A stretch of 22,174 nucleotides of DNA from Methyloceanibacter sp. (GTDB lineage Bacteria > Pseudomonadota > Alphaproteobacteria > Rhizobiales > Methyloligellaceae): the NCBI GenBank assembly GCA_022865725.1, contig JALHTP010000168.1:1-22174 (forward strand), read 5' to 3'. How positions within the stretch are numbered: position 1 is the stretch's first letter; the number at the start of each line of letters is the position of its first letter. Shown one piece after another: positions 1 through 8,598 of the stretch. Under the pieces are notes generated by a model that saw nothing but the letters and a program-made list of their open reading frames with translations, was not told the origin of the DNA and made no database searches. A program made the position numbers and the translations under genes.

Positions 1-711
1 AGGCAGGTGCAGGAGGCCTTTCAGGTGATCGAGCGGCGAGCCGAGCAGGTTGGCGCGCCGCTTCACGTCGCCGGCCGCGACTTCGACATGTACGAGCAGC
101 ACGGGCGGCTCGTCTTGCAAACTTCGACCCGCCTCATCGATCTTCCTTTGCCGCGGCTCAACGGCCGCCACCAGATCGACAACGCCGGCACGGCGATCGC
201 GGCAGCGAGCCTCCTGTTCGGCGACGCGCTCACCACGCGCGCGCTGGAGCACGGCCTGACGCACGCCGAATGGCCGGCAAGGCTCGAGCGCCTCGCGGTC
301 GGCGGGCTGCACGCCTATGTGGCCGACGGCACCGAGATCTGGCTCGACGGCGGGCACAATGCGGCCGGAGGCCAAGTCACCGCGCATGCGCTTGCCGAGC
401 TCGACGAGCGCCTGCCGCGTCCCGTGCATCTCATCTACGGCATGATGGAGACCAAGGACGCGCACGCCTTCATCGCCCCGTTCAAGGGTCTGGTCGAGCG
501 GATCTATACGGTGCCGATCCCCGACGAGCCGAACGCCTTCAGCGCCGAGGCTCTCGCCGAGATCGCATCAGCCGAAGGCTTCGACGTGGTGGCAGCGAGC
601 AGCGTGCCCGATGCGCTGTCGAGGTCGCAAGCGGCGCTTCAAGGGCCGGGTCGCGTGCTGATCTGCGGCTCGCTCTACCTCGCCGGCCTCGTGCTCAAGC
701 TGCACGGCTAA
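1..711 (+). CDS. folC: Folylpolyglutamate synthase / dihydrofolate synthase, C-terminal part (5' end outside window)
   Basis: FolC adds L-glutamate to dihydropteroate and to folates with ATP, in the cytoplasm. The frame is open from the first base, so the N-terminal P-loop part lies upstream and only about 236 codons are seen. Visible family motifs are NGRHQIDNAGTAIAA (the substrate/ATP-side HQ..NA stretch), WLDGGHNAAGG (equivalent of the DGAHNP motif that opens the C-terminal domain), YGMMETKD, and the terminal GSLYLAG signature followed by a normal stop. It converges on trxA across a 130-bp gap filled by a palindromic repeat. In related rhizobia folC likewise lies beside trxA-addA-addB, which supports the call. 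Nothing looks broken within the visible part. Confidence 0.93.
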   Translation, partial: RQVQEAFQVIERRAEQVGAPLHVAGRDFDMYEQHGRLVLQTSTRLIDLPLPRLNGRHQIDNAGTAIAAASLLFGDALTTRALEHGLTHAEWPARLERLAVGGLHAYVADGTEIWLDGGHNAAGGQVTAHALAELDERLPRPVHLIYGMMETKDAHAFIAPFKGLVERIYTVPIPDEPNAFSAEALAEIASAEGFDVVAASSVPDALSRSQAALQGPGRVLICGSLYLAGLVLKLHG

Positions 712-734
712 CGCGCGCCGCGCCAACCTTCCTT

Positions 735-818
735 GTCATTGCCCGGCTTGACCGGGCAATCCAATAATCAACACATGCGGCCTAGGGATTACTGGATGTC
801 CGCCTGCGCGGGCATGAC
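735..818. repeat. Double-hairpin palindromic element, copy 1 (somewhat decayed)
   Basis: The left hairpin is ATTGCCCGG-cttga-CCGGGCAAT at 738-760. The right hairpin is ATGTCCGC-ctgc-GCGGGCAT at 796-815, with one mismatch. The element starts GTCATT and ends ATGAC, so its ends are also inverted repeats of each other. The inner flanks (AATCCAATA / TACTGGAT) pair imperfectly. The same element occurs at 15440-15535 and 20953-21040. It sits between the converging 3' ends of folC and trxA and could act as a bidirectional transcription end. No U-tract is present. Confidence 0.88.
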
Positions 819-841
819 ACGTCTGTCGAAAGGTGAGAAGC

Positions 842-1168
842 CTACGTGCTGATCGTGCCGTTGATCCAGGCGGCGAGATGGTTCTTCGGGTAGGCGCCTT
901 TGAGGGTGCCCGCGACCTCGCCGTCCTTGAACAGAATCAGCGTGGGGATCGCCCGCACATTGTAGAAAGAGGGCGTGCGCGGGTTCTCGTCGATGTTCAG
1001 CTTGGTGATGCGCACCTTGCCGTTGAGCTCCTTGGCGATTTCTTCGAGCACGGGCCCGATCTGCCGGCACGGGCCGCACCACTCGGCCCAGAAATCGACG
1101 ACCACCGGGGTTGTGGATTTGAGCACCTCGGCCTCGAAAGTGTCGTCGGAAACCTGTTCAGTAGCCAT
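842..1168 (-). CDS. trxA: Thioredoxin
   Basis: This is a 108-residue cytoplasmic thioredoxin, the usual family length, that reduces protein disulfides after being reduced by thioredoxin reductase. The active site WCGPC is at residues 30-34 (C31, C34), preceded by VVVDFWAEW. The cis-proline is in AIPT (P75), followed by LILFKDGEV, and the buried Asp is D25. The start is supported by AGGAGA about 6 nt before the ATG. It lies 83 bp downstream of addA on the same strand and is probably the last gene of the divL-to-trxA run, though that 83-bp gap could hold its own promoter. The segment before the cis-Pro loop reads TPSFYNVRAIPT, where many thioredoxins have a 'tA..Y.I' pattern; this is minor variation and all catalytic residues are intact. 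Confidence 0.96.
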   Translation of the reverse strand: MATEQVSDDTFEAEVLKSTTPVVVDFWAEWCGPCRQIGPVLEEIAKELNGKVRITKLNIDENPRTPSFYNVRAIPTLILFKDGEVAGTLKGAYPKNHLAAWINGTIST

Positions 1169-1251
1169 TTGCTTCTCCTAACGGCCGGCGGCCAGCAGAA
1201 TCGCCGGTCTGGTTCATCAACCCGGGAAACTAGGTATGCACTCCGATGCCG

Positions 1252-4200
1252 TCAAGGCTCGATGGCGCGCTGCAAGAGGCGCCGCTCGGCATCATCAAGC
1301 GAAGGTGATGGGATCTCCATGAGTCGGGGGCCGTCGGTCCAGAGCAACGCGGCCCGAAGTGGCCGCCACGGGAACAGGCCCTTCAATGCCATCCGGTAGG
1401 CGGCGAGCTGCGCGATATAGGCGGCCGCCACCTCTTCGAGGGTCTTGGGCGGCGGCCGATTGGTCTTGTAGTCGAGGATGAGAAGGCTTCCCTCGACCAG
1501 TGCGAGGCGGTCGATCTGGCCTTCGAGATCGAAGGCGCCCTCGCCGTCGCCGATCCGAGCCACCACAGGGACCTCGGCAAGGCTTCCCGGCTGGAACAGG
1601 GGCGCAAAAGAAGCATCCCTGACGATGGCGAGCGTCTCGGCAAGGATCTCGTCCTTCAAGGCCTGTTCTAGCGATGCGCCTCGCGCGGCGACGAAGGCCC
1701 GCGCCGCCCGTTCCTGATCCTCCGGCGCCACCTCCGGCAGATGTTGCAATAGGGCATGGACGAGCCGCCCACGGGCATAGCGGCCGTTCTGGCTGAGCGC
1801 ACGCGGTCCAAGCGGCGGCTGCTCGGGGAGGGCGTCCAACCCGCCTTCGAGGCCAAGGGAGAGCCGCGAGGGCGCAAGCTTCAGACGCGACCGCTCGCGC
1901 GGGGCAGGGGCGAGCGCCCAGGCGGGAAGGGGTGCAGGCGCCGGCCGCTCCGTCTCGGCTTCGTCAGCTTGCACGATCTCGGGCTGCTTGCGCTCCATGC
2001 GGCGCACGGCGACGCCGTCCGTGCCGACATGCTCCGTCAAATGGCCGTCGAGCCCGTCTTTGACGAGGTCGTACCAAGAGTTCGCCTCCCGCTGTTGCAC
2101 GCCCTGCCAGCCGCAGACATAGAGCCGGTCCTTGGCGCGCGTCATGGCGACATAGAGCAGCCGGTGGTATTCCTCGCGCTCGGCCTGCTCCATTCTGATC
2201 TTGCTGTCTTCCAGCGCCGCGAGCTTCGAACGCCCCGCCGGCGGCCAGACGAGATGGGTGACCTCGCCGGGTGGCTCGCCCTCACGCGGCACGGGAAACA
2301 GCCTCGGCCCTTGCGCCCGTGGCCGCATGCAGGTGTCGGGCAGGAACACGATCGGCGCCTGCAATCCTTTGGCGCCGTGCACCGTCATGATGCGCACCTC
2401 GTCGCGCTCCTGCTCCATGTCGCGCTTGATCTCCACATCGCCGGCGCGGAGCTGGTTGACGAAGCCCTGCAGGGAGGGCGCGGCCTCCCGGTCATAGGCG
2501 AGCGCGAGATCGAGAAACTCGTCGATCGCCTCCGCCGCCTCCGGCCCGAGCCTTGTGAGCATGGCCTTGCGCAGTCGCTGCGCGTCGGCGCCGAGCAGCT
2601 CGGCGAAGAATTCGTAAGGCGGCAGGAGATCGGCGCGTGACAGCCACTGGGCGAGCTTCTCCGACGCTTCGGCGAAGCGCGGGTCGTCCTTCGCCTTGGC
2701 CTTGAGCGCCGACCAGAGCGAGCCCGAACGTCCATGCGCGAGCGCGAACAAGGCCTCGTCGTCGAGCCCGAACAGCGGGCTCTTCAGCACGACGGCCAGC
2801 GCCAGATCGTCCTCTTGCATCAGCAGCACGTCGGCGAGCGCCACGAGGTCCTGCACCGCGAGCTGATCCGTCAGCTTCATGCGGTCGGCGCCCGCCACGG
2901 GCACGGAGAGTCGCTTCAGCTCGCGGATCATGGGCGTGGTGAAGGGATCGCGGCGGCGGACGAGGATCAGGATATCGCCGGCCTTGATCTTGCGGCCTTG
3001 CGCGGGAAGCTCCTCGTCCGTGTCGAGCCATGCCTTGATCGTTGCGGCGATGCGGCGGCAGAGCTCGTCCACCGATCGGGCGCCCGCGGCCGTCTCGTCC
3101 CAGGGCTGGAACGCCTCCGTAGGCTCGGGCTTCGTCTCGGTTTCGACCTGCCAAAGCTCGACCAGCCCCGCCTGGCCTTTCCTGAACGCGTGGTGCTGGA
3201 TGATCGCATCCGCCTGCCAGGTCATCCCGTCGGCTGCGGGCGCCTTGGCGAAGATCCAATCGACAGCGGAAAGGATCGGCTCGGTCGACCGGAAGGACAG
3301 CGTGAGCGGCACCTCGTGCCAGCGGAGCCCCATCGCCGCCGCGCGTTGCTTGAACGCGCGTCCGACCTCCCCGAACCGCGCCGGGTTTGCGCCCTGGAAG
3401 CTGTAGATCGACTGCTTCTCGTCGCCGACGGCGAACAGCGTGCGGAGCTTCGGGCTTGCGCCGCTACCGGCAAAGAACTCCGCCGCCAGGGCCTCGATGA
3501 TACTCCATTGCGCCGGGTTCGTGTCCTGCGCCTCATCGACCAGGATATGGTCGATGCCGCCATCGATCTTGTAGAGCACCCAGGAGGCCGCGTCGGCGCG
3601 CGACAGGAGGTTCTGCGTCTTGACGATGAGGTCGTCATAGTCGAGCGCGGCCTCGGCCCGCTTGCGCCGCTCATAGTCGGTCTGCACCGCGTCGGCGAGC
3701 GCGATCACGGCCACGCTCGCTTCGGCCACGCGCAAATACGCGAGCCTGTCGTTGGATGCGGCGAACTCGATTTGCGCGCCAACGAGCATGGCGGCGATGG
3801 AAGGCGCCTCCTTGGCGAAGCCCTTGCTGCAAATCTGCGCGCGCGGCTTGCCCTCTCCGGTCAAGAACACGGGCGCAAGCGCCGCCACGCGGCTCTCGCC
3901 TTGGCTCGCTCTGGCCTCGCGCAAATTGGTTTCAGCCTCGTTGTCGACCTTCTTGTCCGAGCCGAATGCGGCGAATGCGGCGATAGCCGAGTCGATCTCT
4001 GCATCTTGAAGGACGTTCGAAAGCTCCGCGATCAGCGCCTCTTCCCCGTCGTCGCCGACCTTGAACAGGCGCTTGAGCGCCAAGCCTTCGGCCTCGGCCC
4101 AATCGGCGCGGCTTTTATGAAAGGCGACCATCTTGGCAAGCTCCGCGCGCTTGGCGAGCACGGTATCGACCACCTGGCGGAAATAATCGCCGGCGGTGAG

Positions 4201-4764
4201 CCCGATGACCTTGGCCAGCGCCTTGCCGAGCGCGCTCTCGCTATCCGCGGCGGCGCGCGAGACCGTGGCGTCGAAAGCCGCACGCCGCATCAGCGCCTGG
4301 TTGCGCTCGTCGAGCACCGAGAAATGCGGCGTCACCTGCGCTTCGAGCGGAAAGCGCTGCAACAGCCGTTCGCAAAAGCCGTGAATGGTATGGATCTTCA
4401 GCCCGCCTTTGGCTTCCAGCGCGCGGGCGAACAGACGCCGGGCGATGCGCAGATCCTCCTCATCGGGTGCGTGCCCCAACAGCGCGGAGAGCTTCTCGCG
4501 GAGGGCCTCGGCCTTAATCGTCGCCCAGTCGGCAAGTTCTTTCAGCAGGCGGTTCTGCATCTCTGCCGCGGCCGTCTTGGTGTAGGTCAGGCAAAGAATG
4601 GACTCAGGCCTGAAGCCTGCGAGCAGGAGCCGCAAGCTCCGCCTGACCAGGACCTCGGTCTTGCCGGTGCCGGCATTGGCCGACACCCAGGCCGAGGCCG
4701 CGGGGTCCGAGGCCCGCGCCTGGTTCTTGTCGGCCTCATGCGGAAGCGGCGCCGGCGCGCTCAT
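1252..4764 (-). CDS. addA: AddA: helicase-nuclease subunit of the AddAB double-strand-break repair complex
   Basis: This 1170-residue UvrD/Rep-type (SF1A) helicase has a C-terminal RecB-family nuclease domain. With AddB it processes double-strand DNA ends for RecA loading. Walker A is ANAGTGKT at 29-36, the DEAQD box is at 410-414, then KQSIYSFQGANPARF (motif III region), IMTVHGAKGLQAP (motif V region) and VAMTRAKDRLYV around 872-883 (motif VI). The nuclease motif is GQID (D1085) ... LDYKT (D1098, K1100) followed by QLAAY. The ATG at 4764 overlaps the addB stop as ATGA and is preceded by GAGGAGGA, a strong ribosome site inside the addB 3' end. A longer reading from 4797 adds 11 residues without such support. 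Helicase and nuclease residues are all intact. Confidence 0.95.
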   Translation of the reverse strand: MSAPAPLPHEADKNQARASDPAASAWVSANAGTGKTEVLVRRSLRLLLAGFRPESILCLTYTKTAAAEMQNRLLKELADWATIKAEALREKLSALLGHAPDEEDLRIARRLFARALEAKGGLKIHTIHGFCERLLQRFPLEAQVTPHFSVLDERNQALMRRAAFDATVSRAAADSESALGKALAKVIGLTAGDYFRQVVDTVLAKRAELAKMVAFHKSRADWAEAEGLALKRLFKVGDDGEEALIAELSNVLQDAEIDSAIAAFAAFGSDKKVDNEAETNLREARASQGESRVAALAPVFLTGEGKPRAQICSKGFAKEAPSIAAMLVGAQIEFAASNDRLAYLRVAEASVAVIALADAVQTDYERRKRAEAALDYDDLIVKTQNLLSRADAASWVLYKIDGGIDHILVDEAQDTNPAQWSIIEALAAEFFAGSGASPKLRTLFAVGDEKQSIYSFQGANPARFGEVGRAFKQRAAAMGLRWHEVPLTLSFRSTEPILSAVDWIFAKAPAADGMTWQADAIIQHHAFRKGQAGLVELWQVETETKPEPTEAFQPWDETAAGARSVDELCRRIAATIKAWLDTDEELPAQGRKIKAGDILILVRRRDPFTTPMIRELKRLSVPVAGADRMKLTDQLAVQDLVALADVLLMQEDDLALAVVLKSPLFGLDDEALFALAHGRSGSLWSALKAKAKDDPRFAEASEKLAQWLSRADLLPPYEFFAELLGADAQRLRKAMLTRLGPEAAEAIDEFLDLALAYDREAAPSLQGFVNQLRAGDVEIKRDMEQERDEVRIMTVHGAKGLQAPIVFLPDTCMRPRAQGPRLFPVPREGEPPGEVTHLVWPPAGRSKLAALEDSKIRMEQAEREEYHRLLYVAMTRAKDRLYVCGWQGVQQREANSWYDLVKDGLDGHLTEHVGTDGVAVRRMERKQPEIVQADEAETERPAPAPLPAWALAPAPRERSRLKLAPSRLSLGLEGGLDALPEQPPLGPRALSQNGRYARGRLVHALLQHLPEVAPEDQERAARAFVAARGASLEQALKDEILAETLAIVRDASFAPLFQPGSLAEVPVVARIGDGEGAFDLEGQIDRLALVEGSLLILDYKTNRPPPKTLEEVAAAYIAQLAAYRMALKGLFPWRPLRAALLWTDGPRLMEIPSPSLDDAERRLLQRAIEP

Positions 4765-7700
4765 CGGAACTCCTCCTCGGCCTCTTGCGTGAGCCATTCC
4801 TTGACGCGGGCGAGGTGCTCGTAGTCGTCGTAGCGATAATGGCTGACGAAGGCCGGCGCCGACCGGCGCTTCACCTCGTAAGGCATGTCGGGATCGTCGT
4901 AGCGCGCGATAAGCGCGGTAAGCTCTGCGAGCGCGTTTGCGGCAAGACTATCTGGAGACGTCTTCGCCGCCGCGCGATCCTCGCCGCCCTCGTTGCGGCC
5001 CGAGGCGTTGATGTAGCGGAGGTCTTTCACCACGCGCTTGCCGAGATCCGCGAAGCCGCCCCCAGCGGCGATGCAAGCCTCGAGCGGAAGCTGTGGCGCG
5101 AACAGCTCATCGACATGCTTCTGGATCGGCGGCTTGCCGGTCTTGTAATCGTAGATGACCACCGAGCCGTCCCCGGCAACATCGATGCGGTCGGCGCGGA
5201 CGGTGAGCTTGAAGCCGCTTGCCAGCTCGAGCGCGCCGTCGACCTCGGTCAAGATGCTGGCGATGCCTGCGCGGCGCGCGGGCTCGGTCGCGGCGAACCA
5301 ACGGGCGAAGCGCCGGAAATGCGGCCGCCAAAAGGCTTCCACGATCGGCGAGCGGCCGAGCCTGGCGAAATGCCCATCGGCGATCTGGATAAGTTTGGCT
5401 TCGGCGTCGGCTGGTAACCCGTCGGGATGATCACGGAAGAACTCATGCAAGGTCCGATGCACGATCGTGCCGCGCAAGGCCGGGTCGGGCTCGGCGCCGA
5501 GCTCTTTCATCGGCTCGAGCTTCAAGATGTCCCTGGCGAAAATCTCGTAAGGGTTGGCGATCCAGCGCTCGATGCGGGTGACGCTCAGTTTGCGCGGACG
5601 CGCCTCGACCGGCGGGCATGGTCGCGGCGGCTTGGCAGGCTCGAATGTCGGCGTGCCATCGCGCTCCCGCGCCCAGGCCACCCAAGGCTGCTCGGGCTCG
5701 ATCTTTTGCTCGAGGCCTGACGCCTTGACCAGCGCCAGCAGCCGCTGCAGCCAGCGCGACGGCACGGTCGGCACGCCGTCCACTTTCAGCGCGCGGGTGA
5801 GGTAGACGCTCTCCGCGCCGAGCGCCTGGGCGAAGTCGTGGGCGGCGAGGCCGATGCGGCGCTCAGGCGGGTTAAGCCCGAGCTTCTCGCGCATGGGCCT
5901 GGAGAGCCAGGGCCCGGTCTCCTGGTGCCGCGGCCACACCCCTTCGTTCAGGCTGCCCAGGATCACCAGATCGGGCTGCTGGAGGCGCGCTTCAAGCGGG
6001 CCCCAGATGAAGAGGCGAGGATGCAGCGCCGCGCGTGGGCGCACCACCTCGCCTGCGATCAGGCTCCGGTAGAAGGGCGGATAATCGGCGGCGGTGAGCG
6101 CGAGGCCTCGGCCTGCGTCGATCAGCTCGGCCAGCAGCACCGAAAGGGCTTCGCCCGCGTCGCCCTGCCACAGGCCCGAAGATGAGCCGTCTTTGTCCCG
6201 CGCCAAGACTTCCGCCACTTCGGCATGGGCTTCCGCCAGCCGCGCCGCGTGATGCGGCCCTGATGCCAATGCTGCGAGCGGCGCAAACGCCGTCTCCAGG
6301 TCCGCCACGAGTCTGAGCGCCGCCTCATGCTCCTCTGGCGCGAGCGCAAGACGCCCGCGCTTGCGCTCGCTGCGTGCCGCCTCAAGCGCCGCGCGGGCGC
6401 CGGCGAGCCCTTGTCCGACATAGATGTCGCGGAAGACTCCCCGCTCGAGCGCGCGGGCTGCTTTGCGCGCCTGCTCGGGGCGGCGTCCGAGCAGCGCCAA
6501 GGGATGCTTGAGCAAGGCCATCAGCGCTGGCGGGGCGAAATCCGTCTCGACCGCGCCGAGCACGAGATCGAGGAAGGCGCCAGGCACGGTGCGCGCGATC
6601 GGCACGCCTGCCGAATCGTCGATGGCCAGATCGTAGCGCTTCAGCCGCGCCGCCACGCGCCGAGCCAGCACGCGATCGGGGGTGACGAGCGCCGCGGTCT
6701 TGCCGGGCGTCTCGATCGTGGACCTGAGGATCAACGCGATGGCTTCCGCCTCGTCGTGCGCGGTGGGCGCCACCACGACGCGGATGCCGGCAAGCGCATT
6801 GGCGAAGCTGGCGCGTCCCTCGGGCAAGAGCTCGTCTGCGGCAAGGAATCGCTGCCAATGGTCCGTGCTCTCCGCGGGGCGCAATGCCTCGCTCGTCAGA
6901 TGCAGCCGCGCGCGGGCACCGGCGTCAGGCTCGCTTCCCGGCACAGTGGCGACCTCGTCACGCGTCGCGCCGAGCCTGCGCAACAGCTCCGCCATGCCGG
7001 CTTGCGGGTGCTCCTGATGCTCGGGCAGCATCGTCCAGCTTTCCTGGTCGAGAGAGTGATCGAGGCCCGGCAGCACGACCGCGCCGTTCGGCAGCGAGGC
7101 GATGACTTTCAGGAGCCGCGCCGTCGCCGGCACGGTGCCCGTCGAGCCTGCGGCAATGACGGGATGTGGCGAGCCGCGCGCCAGCCGTTCGGTCTCCTGC
7201 GCCATCAGCATGTTGCGGCGGGCGACAGGGGAGACCAGGCCATTGTCGGCGAGGTATTGCGGCCAATGCTCGGTGACGATCTTGAGGAACTGCACGGTTG
7301 CGTCCCAATGGCTGGCAAGGTCGTCAGGCACGAGCCGTTCGAGGTTTGCGAGACCGATCTCCTCACTCTCGACAACGTCCATGAGACGCGCGAGATCGGC
7401 GGCAAGATTAGAAGCCTGTCCCGGACTCTGCACAAAGCGAATGGAGTCAATCTCGGTCTCGGTCGCGGCAGCAGCGGGATGATGCCCGTAGGCCAGCACG
7501 AGGCGCATCAGCGCGAGACGTCGCGGCAGCGCGCCGATGGCCGACGCACCGCTCGCGCCGTCGTCTTCCAGGCTCTCCCCGGCCCCGAAGATGATCGCTG
7601 CCTCCTCGTCGGGATCGCCGAGCGCGCTGATGCGCGGCAGGAGCAGCGCTTCGCCCTTGGCCTCTGCCAGGAAGGTCTCGCGCAGCGCCCGCGCCGCGCG

Positions 7701-7841
7701 GCGGGTGGGCAGATAGATCGTGGTGAGCGGAAGCGTGAGCGGATCGGGCTTGGACCCGCGGGGCGCGGGCAGGTCGCCGGCGAGAATGGCCCTGGCAAGC
7801 GTGGTGAGAAAGGGCGCCGAAGGCGGAATTGTGTAGAGCAT
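4761..7841 (-). CDS. addB: AddB: second nuclease subunit of AddAB, alphaproteobacterial type
   Basis: This is the 1026-residue partner of AddA. The N-terminal region resembles a helicase without a recognisable Walker A (it begins MLYTIPPSAPFL and continues with LPTRRAARAL), as is usual for AddB. The C-terminal RecB-like nuclease starts near VTRIERWIANPYEIFARDIL and carries ADRID (D887) and YDYKT (D898, K900). The Cys residues that bind a 4Fe-4S cluster in Bacillus AddB are absent: the first position reads NPYEIF and the last ~100 residues contain no Cys. The start at 7841 is chosen because family members begin near the TIPPxAPFL stretch; it lies 19 bp after the murU-like stop. An upstream start at 7922 would add 27 basic residues and overlap the previous gene. 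The stop overlaps the addA ATG. Confidence 0.92.
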   Translation of the reverse strand: MLYTIPPSAPFLTTLARAILAGDLPAPRGSKPDPLTLPLTTIYLPTRRAARALRETFLAEAKGEALLLPRISALGDPDEEAAIIFGAGESLEDDGASGASAIGALPRRLALMRLVLAYGHHPAAAATETEIDSIRFVQSPGQASNLAADLARLMDVVESEEIGLANLERLVPDDLASHWDATVQFLKIVTEHWPQYLADNGLVSPVARRNMLMAQETERLARGSPHPVIAAGSTGTVPATARLLKVIASLPNGAVVLPGLDHSLDQESWTMLPEHQEHPQAGMAELLRRLGATRDEVATVPGSEPDAGARARLHLTSEALRPAESTDHWQRFLAADELLPEGRASFANALAGIRVVVAPTAHDEAEAIALILRSTIETPGKTAALVTPDRVLARRVAARLKRYDLAIDDSAGVPIARTVPGAFLDLVLGAVETDFAPPALMALLKHPLALLGRRPEQARKAARALERGVFRDIYVGQGLAGARAALEAARSERKRGRLALAPEEHEAALRLVADLETAFAPLAALASGPHHAARLAEAHAEVAEVLARDKDGSSSGLWQGDAGEALSVLLAELIDAGRGLALTAADYPPFYRSLIAGEVVRPRAALHPRLFIWGPLEARLQQPDLVILGSLNEGVWPRHQETGPWLSRPMREKLGLNPPERRIGLAAHDFAQALGAESVYLTRALKVDGVPTVPSRWLQRLLALVKASGLEQKIEPEQPWVAWARERDGTPTFEPAKPPRPCPPVEARPRKLSVTRIERWIANPYEIFARDILKLEPMKELGAEPDPALRGTIVHRTLHEFFRDHPDGLPADAEAKLIQIADGHFARLGRSPIVEAFWRPHFRRFARWFAATEPARRAGIASILTEVDGALELASGFKLTVRADRIDVAGDGSVVIYDYKTGKPPIQKHVDELFAPQLPLEACIAAGGGFADLGKRVVKDLRYINASGRNEGGEDRAAAKTSPDSLAANALAELTALIARYDDPDMPYEVKRRSAPAFVSHYRYDDYEHLARVKEWLTQEAEEEFR

Positions 7842-7860
7842 GGGAGGCCCTGCCACGGGT

Positions 7861-8586
7861 TCAGGCACCTTCGCGCTCGAACGAGGTCTCGGCTTCCGCC
7901 AAGGCTTCCGGCGTGCCCACATGCATCCAGACGCCGTCGAGGCGCACGCCGTAGAGCTTGCCCTTGGCCAGCGCGCGGTCCCAGAGGAGATTCAGCGAGA
8001 AGCGCCCGTCAGGGCAATCCTTGAACAGCCTCTCGTCGCACAGCGACACGCCGGCAAAGGCGAACGGCACGACCTCGTCCTTTCCTCGCCGGAGGAGCCG
8101 GCCATCCGAGTCCATGGCGAAGTCGCCTTTGGCCGCATAGCCGATGCTGGTTGCCGCGGGCGCGAGCAAGAGGAGACAGTCCATCGCCGCCGGGTTCCAT
8201 AACCGCAACATGCGCGACAGTGCGGGCGCCGCACCCTCGCTCCAGACGGAATCGGCGTTGTGGATGAAGAAGGGGCCATGTCCTAGCAGAGGCAGCGCCT
8301 TCTTGGCGCCGCCGCCCGTGTCGAGCAGCACGCCGCGCTCGTCGGAGACGAGGGTCTCCGGCTTCTTGCTTTGGCGACCGGCAAGATGGGCCTCGAGCTG
8401 CTCGGGGAGATAGTGGACGTTGACGATGGCGGTCTTGACGCCGGCGGCGGCCAGGCGGTCGAGCACGTGATCGAGAAGGGGCCGGCCCGCGAGCGGCACC
8501 AGCGGCTTCGGCATGCGCAAAGTCAGCGGCCGCATGCGCTCGCCGAACCCAGCGGCCAGCACCATTGCCGTTCTCGCCTCGGTCAT
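7861..8586 (-). CDS. murU: Nucleotidyltransferase, probable N-acetylmuramate-1-phosphate uridylyltransferase
   Basis: This 241-residue member of the sugar-phosphate nucleotidyltransferase family has the signature VLAAGFGERMRPLT...PKPL at 9-29 (glycine-rich NTP loop, R17 and K27) and a metal-site segment FFIHNADSVW. The C-terminal GVWMHVGTPEALAEAE is typical of the RmlA/MurU-like group. Similar proteins are often annotated as mannose-1-phosphate guanylyltransferase. I prefer MurU because the gene follows a predicted AmgK kinase domain by only 12 bp, and AmgK plus MurU is the known anabolic recycling route in Pseudomonas that makes UDP-MurNAc from MurNAc. The substrate is inferred from this neighbourhood and is not read from the active site. 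The ATG is preceded by AAGAGAG, a modest ribosome site. Confidence 0.8.
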   Translation of the reverse strand: MTEARTAMVLAAGFGERMRPLTLRMPKPLVPLAGRPLLDHVLDRLAAAGVKTAIVNVHYLPEQLEAHLAGRQSKKPETLVSDERGVLLDTGGGAKKALPLLGHGPFFIHNADSVWSEGAAPALSRMLRLWNPAAMDCLLLLAPAATSIGYAAKGDFAMDSDGRLLRRGKDEVVPFAFAGVSLCDERLFKDCPDGRFSLNLLWDRALAKGKLYGVRLDGVWMHVGTPEALAEAETSFEREGA

Positions 8587-8598
8587 GAGCGCACTCTC

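Noticed and set aside
2734..4824. A 696-codon open frame on the + strand opposite addA, with similar long frames opposite addB (6327-8024) and ahcY (12638-14050)
   Set aside because: They are antisense to genes with complete family motifs; high GC suppresses stop codons in the opposite strand. The translations are Arg/Gly/His-rich with no recognisable domain.
7842..7922. 27-residue upstream extension of AddB
   Set aside because: It is Arg/Pro-rich, overlaps the murU-like gene, and the family N-terminus matches the start at 7841.
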